Assembly: GCA_026122225.1 (NCBI GenBank)
Contig: JANEZZ010000729.1
Span: 62,001-126,000, forward strand
Reading direction: 5' to 3'
Source: Heloderma charlesbogerti
Lineage: Eukaryota; Chordata; Lepidosauria; Squamata; Helodermatidae
Length of the DNA: 64,000 bases
The notes under the pieces are model-generated. The model did not search any database and was not told the origin of the DNA. It was given only the letters and a program-made list of their open reading frames with translations. The translations under genes and the position numbers were made by a program. Shown here piece by piece: positions 1 through 9,504 of the stretch. Within the stretch, counting starts at the first letter, position 1. The number at the start of each line of letters is the position of its first letter.

Positions 1-570
1 ATGGTCGCCGCTCGCGCGCTCTCGGCCGCCTCCTCCCGCCGCGGCAGCCTTTATGGGGCGCGCCGGCCGGGCCGGGCCGGGCCGGGCCGGGCCGCCCCCG
101 CCCCCGCCCCTGCCCTGCCCTGCCCTGCCCTGCCTTGCCCAGCCCGGCCCGGCCCTCCTCTTCCACCTGCCTGGCGGAGCCGAGGGAGGAGGCGCGGCCG
201 GAGGAGGTGAGCGGCCGCAGCAGCTCCTCTTGGCCCTGGCGCCGGGACCGACGAGCCCGAGGAGGGGAGAAGGGCGGGCGGACCCGCGCCCCCCGCCGCG
301 CCCCGCCAGCTGCGCCCCGCCAGCTGCGCTGCCTCCCCCGGCCTCCCCCGTCCCGCGGCCTCTTCAGACAGCCCTCCATCCAGCTCCGTAGCCGCGCCAG
401 GTCTCAGGGGCTGGCAGACGCCCTTCCAGCCCCTGCCCCACCACCCTCCTCCACCCCTCCTTTCCTCCACAGCACCTTGAGCCGGCCACGTCCCTTCGCT
501 CGGCTTTCTCTCGGATTGTTTCCTCTGTCTGTTTCTCTCTACTTTTTCTTCTTCCACATATTCAACTAAA
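1..570. promoter_or_regulatory. CpG island, likely promoter and first exon of an unidentified gene
   Basis: The first ~400 bases are extremely GC- and CpG-rich, with short tandem runs of GGGCC near 65-100 and of CCTGC near 112-140, and then grade into a CT-rich stretch. Nothing else in the window has this composition over such a length except the hairpin elements. On the + strand a good 5' splice-site-like sequence, GAG|GTGAGC, lies at 204-212. Several frames are open here (for example 1-210 on +), but their products are simple Pro/Arg/Ala-rich strings typical of GC-rich DNA, so no protein is claimed. The island could belong to a gene on either strand. If it is on +, most of the window would be intron 1. 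Gene identity is unknown. Confidence 0.5.
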
Positions 571-1430
571 ACTCCATCTACGTTGCCTGCACATTCATTT
601 GACACCTCCCTCCCTTCCTCCCTCTCCCCCCCCCCCGCCCAAATCTGGCTATGCATTCACCTCACCCATCGGTCCATCTATCCTACCAACGTTACCCGAA
701 GACTTACAGCTGGTATCCCAAACTCAGTGTTTCACAAAGGGTGCAAAGCATGGTTCACTTTCATGGACCAAGAAAAGCCCACACAGAGGCACAGTTTCTC
801 CATCAGAAGTCAGAAAGAGAATCTACCTGATCCTGTGACAAACAGGCAGCAGGATGGTACGAGGCCATTTAGCCACTTGCACCTTTTCACCTTTCTGTCC
901 ACTTCCCTCTGCCTGCTGTCCCACCCTCCCTCCGCCTGTTTCTCCATCAGTTCTTCTGCATGTTTCAGTGTTTCTCCATGTGTTGGTCCACCTTCAGCCC
1001 AGATGGATTCTCTCCCTCCTACCCCATCCGTTTCTGTCCATATCTGTCTCCTTAACACGTTTCAGTGAAACGTTTTTGCAAAGTTCAGACCCCCCCCACG
1101 CCCCCCGGCTGTATTCACACAGTATATTTTTTCTGAACAATAACGTATTTCTATTTTGCAAAATGCACATTTCCACTCCAGAGCATTTTTTTTTTTAAAA
1201 AATGCAAACATACTTGTTTCTCTACCTTCTAAAAGTGCCAACCCCCATTCCCTATCCCATCATAGTTTGGAAAGTGTTGCAGTTTATATTTTGGTTTGAA
1301 AATCTTTTAAAATGACACTTTAGAGCAAAAACTCAACAAAATTAGATTGTATTGCCTTCATAAGATGTTTCCAATCTCTTCAGAGTGTAAGAAATTTTAG
1401 TTTGGTTTCAACCCAGACAATTTGAAATTG
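571..1430. other. Pyrimidine-rich non-coding stretch
   Basis: CT-rich on the + strand, especially 880-1060, where TCTGTCC and TCTCC words recur. Includes a C run near 1091 and a T run at 1188. No transposon or exon recognised. Confidence 0.4.
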
Positions 1431-1484
1431 GGGGGGGGAGGGAGGGGGAAGAGGGAGAGACAGAGAGAGAGAGAGAGAGAGACA
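1431..1484 (+). repeat. G-rich and (GA)n microsatellite
   Basis: A run of G and GGGA words is followed by an uninterrupted GA tract of about 22 bases and a final CAG. Simple-sequence DNA. Confidence 0.9.
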
Positions 1485-1816
1485 GTTCCACCCTGCCCTT
1501 CCCACTCATATCCAGAGATTTGCTTCACAATCAGCTGATGTATTTGCTAAGAGAGTTTTCAGGAGGAAAACCCAGAGTTGCCCCATTGTCTGCCTGTACC
1601 CACACACTCTGTGATCTGAATATTCATTCCCTCTGACCAACAACCTCCCCCTGCAAGGTGCTTGTTGTAATGTGTCATCCTTGGAAAGGGAAATGAGAAG
1701 GAGAAATCAAAGTCAGCCTGTCTCCACCCTATGCAATGTAGCTCTCAGGGCAGGTCCAGATACTGCTATTGCTGAAACTGGAAATGGCTTGAATCTTGGG
1801 ATTGAGGAATGTAAGA

Positions 1817-2211
1817 AGATGCTTGCTGGGTCCCTCTGTTCCAGCACACTCTTCCCACAGCGGCCAACCAGGTGCCTCTGGGAAGCCCACAAGCAGGACA
1901 TGAGCGCAAGAGCCCCCTCCTGCTCATGTCCCCCTACAACTGACATTGAGAGGCATCCTACTACCTCTGAGATGAGAGATAATCTATAGCAATCATGAGT
2001 AGCAGCCGTTGATAGCTTTTTCCTCCACAAATGTGTCGAAGCCCCATTTTAAAGCCATCCAAATGGGTGGCCATCACTACATCATGTGGTAACAAATTCC
2101 ATAGTTTACACACTGTGTGTAGTACATTCTTTTATCTGTCCTGAATCTCCCACCACTCAGTTTCACTTCACTGAGAGGACAAAAATGTCTCCTTATTCAC
2201 TTTCTCCACAC
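1817..2211 (-). mobile_element. CR1/L3-like LINE 3' fragment, first part (interrupted)
   Basis: The complement reads as the degraded end of a LINE ORF2 and its 3' region (residues like LPHDVVMATHLDGF, then ALALMSCLW). The same sequence recurs at 7098-7345, 8760-8975, 40470-40780 (+), 55566-55735 and 62241-62430 (+). The fragment stops at CTTTCTCCACAC (to 2211) and resumes at 6354 with CTCCACACTCATTTTG, so 2212-6353 was inserted into it. The clade call (CR1/L3-like) rests on resemblance of the ORF2 end at 6393-6605; exact family not verified. Confidence 0.7.
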
Positions 2212-2609
2212 CAGCCTTTTCCAACCTGGTGCACTCCAGATGTTTTGGACCCCAAGTCCTATCAGCTCGAGCCAGCATAGCCAATAATCAGGAATGCTGG
2301 GATTTGTACTTAGGGATGTTAGAGAATTCCTCCACAGATCCCAGGGAGGCTGAATTCCAGTGAATTCAGCCCCCCGGAATCCAGGGCGGAACAGAGGAAC
2401 CCGCCCCACCACCCTGCGAAAGCCCCGCGAAATGGAGCCTACCTGGCTGCGGCGGCAGCACTGCAGCAGTGGTGGTGGTGGTGGCTTCGGCGGTGGTGGT
2501 GGCAGTGACGGCAGCTCCAGCAGCAGCAGTGGCTCCAGCAGCTCCAGGGGCTTCCGGGCTGCAGCCGCGAATGCAGCCTCCACGCCAGCCACCATTTGTG
2601 TCCTTGGCA

Positions 2610-2985
2610 AGCCGTGATAGGCTACATAAGTATCACGTAGCCTATCACGGCTCAGTGCAAGGATGCAAATGGCATAGCTGCCGCCATTTGTGTCCATGTC
2701 TTTAGCTGTGATAGGCTACGTATATATTTACGTAGCCTATCACGGCAAAAGATGGGTGCAAACGGTGTAGCAGCTGCCATTTGCGCCCCTGACTTTTGCC
2801 ATGATGGGCTACGTAAATATATGCGTAGCCTATCACGGCAATAGGAAGGAACGCAAACGGCAGCTGCTACGCCATTTGTGCCCCTGCCTTTTGCTGTGAT
2901 AGGCTACGTAAATATATATGTAGGGAGGGACACATCAAAACATCCGTAATAGGCTACATATATATTTATGTAGCCTGTCATGGCT
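2610..2985. repeat. Array of alternating A/B hairpins, ~94-bp period
   Basis: Type A palindromes (GATAGGCTACGT...ACGTAGCCTATC) start near 2610, 2704, 2797, 2892 (broken) and 2944. Type B palindromes (GCAAATGGC/GCAAACGG ... GCCATTTG) lie between them at about 2661, 2754 and 2848. The A-to-A spacing is 93-95 bases, so the array reads as tandem repeats of one A+B unit. Confidence 0.85.
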
Positions 2986-2988
2986 ACA

Positions 2989-5900
2989 TGGAACGTATCA
3001 CAAGGCTATGGAACGTATCACAAGGCTATGGAACGTATCACAAGGCTAAAAGATATGACGCCGGAAGATGAGCCCCTCAGGTCGGAAGGTGTCCAATATG
3101 CTACTGGGGAAGAGCAGAGGGTATTTCCAAGTAGCGCCAGAAAGAGTGAAGCGGCTGGGCCAAACCCGAAAGGACACTCAGCTGTGGATGTGTCTGGCGG
3201 TGAAAAGAAAATCCGATGCTGTAAAGAACAATATTGTTTAGGAACCTGGAATGTCAGATCAATGAATCAAGGTAAGCTGGAGGTGGTCAAACATGAGATG
3301 GCAAGACTGAACATTGACATCTTGGGAATCAGCGAACTAAAATGGACAGGCATGGGCGAATTTAATTCAGGTGACCATCATATCTACTACTGTGGGCAAG
3401 AATCCCTTAGAAGAAATGGAGTAGCACTCATAGTCAACAAAAGGGTGGGAAAAACAGTACTGGGGTACAATCTTAAAAATGATAGAATGATCTCAGTACG
3501 AATCCAAGGCAAACCATTCAACATCACAGTAATTCAAGTCTATGCCCCAACCACTGAGGCCGAAGAAGCGGAGGTTGATCGGTTCTATGAAGACCTACAA
3601 CACCTTCTAGAACTAACACCAAAAAAAGATGTCCTCTTCATCATAGGGGATTGGAATGCTAAAGTAGGAAGTCAAGAAATCACCGGGATAACAGGCAGGC
3701 ATGGCCTTGGTGTACAAAATGAAGCAGGACAAAAGCTAATAGAGTTTTGCCAAGAGAACATGCTGATCATAGCAAACACTCTTTTCCAACAGCACAAGAG
3801 GCGACTCTACACATGGACGTCACCAGATGGTCAATATCGAAATCAGATTGATTATGTCCTTTGCAGCCAAAGATGGAGAAGCTCCATACAGTCAGTAAAA
3901 ACAAGACCTGGAGCTGACTGTGGCTCAGATCATGAGCTGCTTCTTGCAAAATTTCGGCTTAAATTGAAGAACGTAGGGAAAACCACTAAACTGTTCAGGT
4001 ATGACCTAAATCATATCCCTGATGAATATACAGTGGAGGTGAGGAATAGATTTCAGGGATTAGACCTGATAGACAGAGTGCCTGAGGAACTATGGATGGA
4101 GGTCCGTAACATTGTTCAGGAGGCAGCAACGAAATCCGTCCCAAAGAAAAAGAAATGTAAGAAAGCCAAGTGGCTGTCTGATGAGGCTTTACAAGTAGCT
4201 CACGAAAGAAGGGAAGCGAAAAGCAGGGGAGAAAGGGGAAGATATACCCAACTGAATGCAGAGTTCCAGAGAATAGCAAGGAGAGACAAGAAGGCCTTCT
4301 TAAATGAACAATGCAAAGAAATTGAGGAAAGCAACAGAATGGGAAAGACTAGAGATCTCTTCAAGAAAATTGGAGATCTCAGAGGAACGTTTTGTGCAAA
4401 GACGGGCATGATAAAGGACAAAGAAGGCAGGGACCTAACAGAAGCAGATGAGATTAAGAAGAGGTGGCAAGAATACACAGAAGAACTATACAGGAAAGAT
4501 CTGAATGTCCCTGATAGCCATGATAGTGCGGTCACTGAACTTGAGCCGGACATCCTCGAGAGTGAAGTCAAGTGGGCCTTAGGAAGCATTAGTAACAACA
4601 AAGCTAGCGGAGATGACAGTATTCCAGCCGAGCTATTTAAAATCCTAAAAGATGATGCTGTTAAAGTGCTGCATTCAATATGCCAACAAATCTGGAACAC
4701 TCAACAGTGGCCACAAGACTGGAAAAGGTCAGTTTACATTCCAATTCCAAAGAAGGGCAACGCCAAAGAGTGTTCAAACTACCGCACAATTGCACTCATT
4801 TCACATGCCAGCAAGGTGATGCTCAAAATCCTACAAGCTAGGCTTCAGCAGTATGCGAACCGAGAACTACCAGAAGTACAAGCTGGGTTTAGAAGAGGCA
4901 GAGGAACTAGAGATCAAATCGCCAACATTCGCTGCATCATGGAGAAAGCAAGAGAATTCCAGAAAAACGTCTATTTCTGCTTCATTGACTATGCTAAAGC
5001 CTTTGATTGTGTGGATCACAACAAACTGTGGCAAATTCTTAAAGTGATGGGAGTACCAGACCACCTTACCTGTCTCCTGAGAAACCTGTACGAGGGTCAA
5101 GAAGCAACAGTAAGAACCACACATGGAACAACTGATTGGTTCAAAATTGGGAAAGGAGTACGACAAGGCTGCATATTGTCACCCTGCTTATTTAACTTAT
5201 ATGCAGAGTACATCATGAGAAATGCCGGATTGGATGAATCAGAGGTCGGAATTAAGATTGCTGGGAGAATTATCAACAACCTCCGATATGCAGACGATAC
5301 CACCCTAATGGCAGAAAGCGAAGAGGATCTCAAGAGCCTCTTGTTGAGGGTGAAAGAGGAGAGTGCAAAAGCTGGTTTGAAACTCAACATTAAAAAAACG
5401 AAGATCATGTCATCTGGCCCTATCACTTCCTGGCATATAGAAGGGAAGAAATGGAAGCAGTGACAGATTTTACTTTCTTGGGCTCCAAGATCACCGCAGA
5501 CGGTGACTGTAGCCATGAAATTAAAAGACGCTTGCTCCTTGGGAGGAAAGCTATGGCCAACCTAGACAGCATAGTAAGAAGCAGAGACATCACCTTGCCG
5601 ACAAAGGTCCGTCTAATCAAAGCTATGGTTTTCCCAGTAGTAATGTATGGCTGTGAGAGCTGGACTATAAGGAAGGCTGAGCGCCAAAGAATTGATGCTT
5701 TCGAACTGTGGTGCTGGAGAAGACTCTTACGAGTCCCCTGGACTGCAAGGAGGTCCAATCAGTCCATCCTAAAGGAAATCAACCCTGACTGCTCATTGGA
5801 AGGACAGATAATGAAGCTGAAGCTCCAGTATTTTGGCCACCTAATGCGAAGAGAAAACTCCCTGGAAAAGACCCTGATGCTGGGAAAGACTGAAGGCAAA

Positions 5901-6069
5901 AGGAGAAGGGGACGGCAGAGGATGAGATGGCTAGATAGCATCACAGATGCAATGAATATGAACTTGAGCACGCTCCGGGAGAGAGCGCGGGACAGGAAGG
6001 CCTGGCGTGCTATGGTCCATGGGGTCACGAAGAGTCGGACACGACTGAACGACTGAACAACAACAACAA
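2989..6069 (+). mobile_element. Full-length BovB (RTE-clade) LINE, copy 1
   Basis: A nearly complete BovB of about 3.1 kb. The exact 11-bp duplication TCATGGCTACA flanks it at 2978-2988 and 6070-6080. The 5' end carries three copies of a 20-bp unit (GGAACGTATCACAAGGCTAT) at about 2990-3049. The 3' end has the conserved BovB terminus GTCGGACACGACTGAACGAC followed by a short ACA repeat instead of a long poly-A. It lies inside the hairpin-array element. Only one reading-frame break separates it from an intact ORF, so the insertion is probably young. Confidence 0.95.
3028..6056 (+). pseudogene. BovB endonuclease/reverse transcriptase ORF with one frameshift
   Basis: Encodes the LINE protein that nicks target DNA and primes reverse transcription of its own RNA. 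Database entries for such copies are often mislabelled craniofacial development protein 2-like. An open frame starts at ATG 2980, but that ATG lies in the duplicated target site; the first ATG inside the element in this frame is at 3028. Counting residues from 2980: the APE-type endonuclease starts near LGTWN (87-91), with GDWNAKVG at 223-230 and SDH at 316-318. The reverse transcriptase has FIDYAKAFD from 668, GVRQGCILSP and the catalytic YADD at 770-773. A G run at 5442-5445 has one base fewer than the copy at 44237, so the frame ends at 5463. The remaining ~200 residues, which include LWCWRRLLRVPWTARRSNQS, continue in another frame to 6056. Otherwise intact. Confidence 0.93.
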
Positions 6070-6353
6070 TCATGGCTACAGACATGGATGCAAATGGCGG
6101 CGGCTATGGCAGCTGCCATTTGCATCCCTGTGCAGCCCAGCGGCCGGATGTCCGGCTGCGGGCGGCCCTGGCCAGCAGCTCTGTGGAGTTGCCGCGGAGT
6201 GGAGCCAGCCAGGAAGGATTCCGGGGGGAGGGACAAAGTGCCTCCCCCCACCATGGATTGCCCAACGCGGAGCCTACCTGGAGAGTATGAAGAGTTTCAT
6301 ACATCCCTATTTGTGCTCAAAAATATCTGGAGGGCACCGGTTAGGGAAGCCTA

Positions 6354-6640
6354 CTCCACACTCATTTTGTAAACCTCCATCACATCTCCCCTTTACTTCC
6401 CTGTTTTGTAAACGAAAAAGCCCCAAACATTGTAAGATCGGGCAAATTGCTCCAGGCCCTTGATCCTTTTGTTTGCCTTTTTCCGCACCCTTTCCAGCTG
6501 TGCAGTACCCTTTTTCAGATACAGCAACCAGAACTTTACGCAAGATTCCAAGTGTGGCCACACCATAGATCGATAAAGGCATTGTGATATGAGCAATTTT
6601 ATCACATTGGTTATATAGTTTAGTTATATAAACTAAAAAG
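6354..6640 (-). mobile_element. CR1/L3-like LINE 3' fragment, second part
   Basis: Continues the fragment cut at 2211. The complement of 6393-6605 is open and resembles the C-terminal part of CR1-type ORF2 (WPHLESCVKFW, QLERVRKKANKRIKGLEQ). This shows that the host LINE runs on the minus strand and that everything from 2212 to 6353 arrived later. Confidence 0.7.
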
Positions 6641-6773
6641 CCCCATTTGCTTTGTGTGGTGGCTGCATGTGGAATCCTGTGCATAGCTCTGGTCACCCCG
6701 AGTCAAAAAGGATAACGTGGGGCCATCAAGGGGGCAGGAAAGAGCTGAGCAGGGCAACAGAAATGAATGGCTA

Positions 6774-7683
6774 TTGGAACACATTGGTTCCTTCCCAATA
6801 GCCAAAGGAATGCACTGAATTTCTGAATGTATTAAACCCAGGGCAGTAGGTTGCTTTTACACACAGTGGCTTTTAGGGACCATCCCCAAATGGCCAAATG
6901 ATTGCCCTTCCAAATGGTCGCTCCTCTGAATAGAGAGGGATTCTGTACCCAAGCCTACAAGGTTCAAATACAAGAATGCCAGATTAATACCTCTGCCTGC
7001 AAATCACTATTACAATGCATTGGGATATACTAATATCCCACAGACCTGCAGGCCTCCAAATAAAGATTTACAAAAAGTTTGCCATTCTGAATGCACTGAA
7101 GTACAAGAGCAGAAGAGGAGCACACTGGATGAGACCAAAGGTCCATCCAGTCCAGCTTTATGTTCCCAGAGTGGCCAACCAGATGCCCCAGTGGGAAACC
7201 CACAAGTAGGACATGAGTGCAAGAGCACCTCCCTCTCATGATCCCAGCAACTGGTCTTCAGAGGCATTCTGACTCTGAGACTGGAGGTCATATATAACCA
7301 TCTTGACTAATAGCCATTGATAGCTTTATCCTCCATTAAAAGTTTCCTTCCTTTCTCTGCTAAATTGTCCCCTAAATGGTCATTAGCAGCCCCAAACATG
7401 CACCCACTTCAATGGCCATTTAGGGATGTATGTCAAAGTGGCACTCTTGTGAGCCTTCTAGGTTTGGGTGCGGGATCACAACCAAATCCAGTCTGTTTCC
7501 ATGGCCATTTGGAAGAGCAACTCTTTTTTGATTTAGCCATTTGAGGACGGTCCCTAAAATCCACTGGGTAAGCAACCTATCCTCACCCTGGGCATAATGC
7601 ATTCCAAACGGCCCTTCAGAAATTTCATGCATTGCATTCCTATGGCTATTCGGAAGGAACCAATGTATTCCAATGGCCATTCA
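6774..7683. mobile_element. Element with ~200-bp terminal inverted repeats
   Basis: The left arm (6774 to ~6965, starting TGAATGGCTATTGG) is matched in inverted orientation by the right arm (~7445-7683, ending CCAATGGCCATTCA), with many substitutions. Landmarks paired between the arms include GGTTCCTTCCCAATAGCC / GGCTATTCGGAAGGAACC and TTTTAGGGACCATCC / GGACGGTCCCTAAAA. The middle holds a piece of LINE (7098-7345). No transposase ORF. Superfamily not assigned; no clear target duplication found. Confidence 0.65.
7098..7345 (-). mobile_element. CR1/L3-like LINE 3' end
   Basis: Matches 1817-2030 (GTGGCCAACCAGATGCCCC, CAAGTAGGACATGAGTGCAA, AGCCATTGATAGCTTTATCC). It lies between the two inverted arms of the 6774-7683 element. 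Confidence 0.6.
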
Positions 7684-7944
7684 CTGCAATTGGTTTGAGT
7701 ATCTTGGGGCTTTTAAATAAAATCACACATGGTGTGGAGAAAGGGGATAGAGGTAATTTTTCACCCTTTTTTATACTGCCCAAGCCGGTGTAAGTTGGGG
7801 TCACCCAATGTAATTGATGGGTAGATTCAAGGCAGACCAAAGAAAGTACCTTTTCAGTGCACTGTATAATTAGCTAATGGAATTTGCTGCCACACGATGT
7901 GGATATTATAGTCACAGGCTTAGAGGACTTTACAGGGGGATTAG

Positions 7945-8160
7945 ACAGTCCACCTTCCACAACCGGCTGCTCTCCAGAGTACTGGTACTGCAACTCCCAT
8001 CATCCTCAGCCAGAAGGACCCTCTTTATGGCCTTACTAAATTACCCCATTCCAAAAGCACTAAAAAGTGAAAACATAGTACAACCCTCTGTGCACTGGGC
8101 TGGGGATTATGGGATTAGTAGTCAAACACATTTGGAGAGGACCAGGTCTGAGAAGGCTGA
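7945..8160. mobile_element. Degraded palindromic MITE with internal extra sequence
   Basis: The left half (TGCAACTCCCATCATCCTC) and right half (TTAGTAGTCAAACACATTTG, GAGAAGGCTG) match the two sides of the palindromic MITE at 59137-59258, separated by about 70 unrelated bases. Confidence 0.45.
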
Positions 8161-8208
8161 CCTAGTATAATATCAGGAAAGAAACCCATGGCATCTTATT
8201 TTATCTAT

Positions 8209-8345
8209 CTATTTATTTGCAGCATCTATATACCACTCCACATCTAAACAGATTCTGGAGTGGTGAACAATAAAAGGTAAAATGATACAAAGATAAAAGA
8301 AATTTTAAAAACCTTATTAAAATCGTTATTTTTAAAAACAGAGTA
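8209..8345 (-). mobile_element. L2-like LINE 3' tail
   Basis: TTTATTTGCAGC followed by ATATACCACTCCACATCTAA and TTCTGGAGTGGTGAACAATA is the degraded, complement-strand form of the L2-like 3' end that is clearer at 21835, 24785 and 34005. Confidence 0.5.
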
Positions 8346-8592
8346 CCAATAAAAAACATGGCCAGTTTTTATACTTCGACTACCTGTCGCTCCAGGAGCA
8401 AGCACCGTAGCCCTCCCAGTACTGGGCTAAATTGTTATATGTTAGTCACATTCACTCATGCACACATACATATTTAGGTACATATGTCTTTTTTTAGCTC
8501 ATCTATACCACTGTTTTTGGAAAAATACATTGCTCAGGATTTTTTACAGAAATGTGATAAGATGAATCCGAAATGAAAATAAATAAAACAAA

Positions 8593-8740
8593 TAAAGAAT
8601 CTGGTGGCCCCTTAAACACTAACAAAGAAGCCTTTTGTGGCTTAAATACATTCAAGCTTCTGCCACAATAAATTAGGCTTTAAGATGCCCCGAGGCTTGT
8701 CTTTGCTGATTTTGCTGCAGCAGGGCTCACATGGCTGCTG
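8593..8740 (-). repeat. Dispersed repeat, class not assigned
   Basis: AAGAATCTGGTGGCCCCTTA with CACTAACAAAG and AATTAGGCTTTAAG resembles a repeat widespread in reptile genomes, recalled only by its wording. It may be Penelope-like. No second copy in the window. Confidence 0.3.
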
Positions 8741-8759
8741 CTCCGGAGGTTGGGAGCAG

Positions 8760-8975
8760 GGGTAAGAGCATAAGAGGAGCTCTGCAAGATCTGGCCCGAA
8801 GTCCACCCCTTCCGGGATCCTGCTTCCCATAGCGGCCAGTCAGATGCCTCCACAAACAGGGCATGAAGGCAACAGCGTTCCCCTGTCCCTTGTCCCCCTC
8901 ATCCAGTCTTCAGGGGTTCACTGTCCCTGAACGTGGTGGTACCATATCACCATCATGACTTTACAGCCATTGGAA
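8760..8975 (-). mobile_element. CR1/L3-like LINE 3' end
   Basis: AGCATAAGAGGAGCTCTGC, GCGGCCAGTCAGATGCC and CAGGGCATGAAGGCAACAG match the same family as 7098-7345 and 55566-55735. The element's 3' terminus is at the left. Confidence 0.6.
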
Positions 8976-9132
8976 GATCCATCCAAAATCAAAATACAAC
9001 AACGGTTCTTCATAGTTAAAGGCTAAAGGCAAACAACAACAGCAAGTAAAACAGCAGCAACAACAAAAACGAAGTAAAAGAATAGAAAGAAAGAAAAGAA
9101 ATTCTTGTGCAATAAGCACAGAAAGCTGATCC

Positions 9133-9496
9133 TAGAGCCTGCATCAATGTTAGGCATGGTCAGGCATTTGCCAAGGGTCCGCACCCCCACAGGGGCCCAC
9201 TGACAAGGCCCCCCTGGAGTTGCTCCTCCTCGTTACCATTGCAAACTTCTTGTTCACTTGCCTCTCGCTCTGGCCCAGACAACGGTGGTGGTGGTGAGAA
9301 GGAGCAGGAGACGCTGTGGCTTCCTTACTCACCAGCTCTGTGCCTGTCAAGCAGGCAAGTGGTGGCAATGATGAGAAAGAGGCGGAGGAGCAAGAGCGGC
9401 TGGCAACAGTGGCAGTGAGCGGGGAGACTCACTGAGCCAGGGGAACAATCGAGGGGGTCTTGCCCAAAGGATCACAAAAACCTGGAGCCAGCGCTG
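9133..9496 (+). mobile_element. CAGGGCTGG-type hAT-like MITE, copy 1
   Basis: The left end TAGAGCCTGCATCAA and right end CCTGGAGCCAGCGCTG are degraded forms of a CAGGGCTGG terminus. The flanks GCTGATCC (9125-9132) and GCTGGTTC (9497-9504) agree at 6 of 8 bases, differing only by transitions. The internal sequence is shared with copies at 12016, 23639, 46179, 53606, 61352 and 61847. No ORF of its own. Confidence 0.75.
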
Positions 9497-9504
9497 GCTG
9501 GTTC

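Larger units (their letters stand above)
2311..6309. mobile_element. Hairpin-array hAT-like element, copy 1 (contains BovB)
   Basis: Begins TAGGGATGTTAGAGAATTC at 2311 and ends CATACATCCCTA at 6309. The flanks are TTTGTACT (2303-2310) and TTTGTGCT (6310-6317), an 8-bp duplication with one mismatch. Without the BovB it is about 0.9 kb. It has GC-rich subterminal DNA and a core array of hairpins at 2610-2985 plus one more hairpin just beyond the BovB at 6087-6128. No transposase ORF is present, so it is non-autonomous. Sister copies: 13585, 24990, 32442 and 45273. Confidence 0.85.
2212..6353. mobile_element. Short palindromic hAT-like MITE, split by later insertions
   Basis: Ends are CAGCCTTTTCCAACCTGG on the left and the near-complement CCGGTTAGGGAAGCCTA on the right. 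The 8 bases CTCCACAC flank it at both ends (2204-2211 and 6354-6361), an exact 8-bp target-site duplication as expected for hAT elements. Only about 140 bases belong to the element itself (2212-2310 and 6318-6353). The rest is a second element inserted at 2311. Similar palindromic MITEs (core ATGTTTTGGACTACAACTCC) occur at 10742, 28469, 30507, 55356 and 59137. Confidence 0.85.
6655..7950 (+). mobile_element. CR1/L3-like LINE fragment on +, split by an inverted-repeat element
   Basis: 6655-6773 matches the LINE in sense orientation (CTCTGGTCACCCCGAGTC, then GAGCTGAGCAGGGCAACAG). 7684-7950 continues it (GTATCTTGGGGCTTTT, GGTGTGGAGAAAGGGGATAG, GGAATTTGCTGCCACACGAT). The interval 6774-7683 is an insertion. 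No usable ORF. Confidence 0.6.

Noticed and set aside
1..391. Pro/Ala/Arg-rich frames in the first 400 bases
   Set aside because: Low-complexity translations of CpG-island DNA; no domain, and several frames are open at once.
2469..2705. Val/Ala- and Gly/Ser-rich frames at 2360-2705
   Set aside because: GGT/GCA-type simple repeats in the GC-rich subterminal part of the hairpin element; no protein expected.
4200..4700. Long complement-strand frame (also 42994-43494)
   Set aside because: Antisense shadow of the conserved BovB coding sequence; present in both copies for that reason.
2980..5463. 827-codon open frame that automated pipelines could call a host gene
   Set aside because: Endonuclease plus RT motifs, the BovB 3' terminus and an exact 11-bp target duplication show that it is a LINE ORF.
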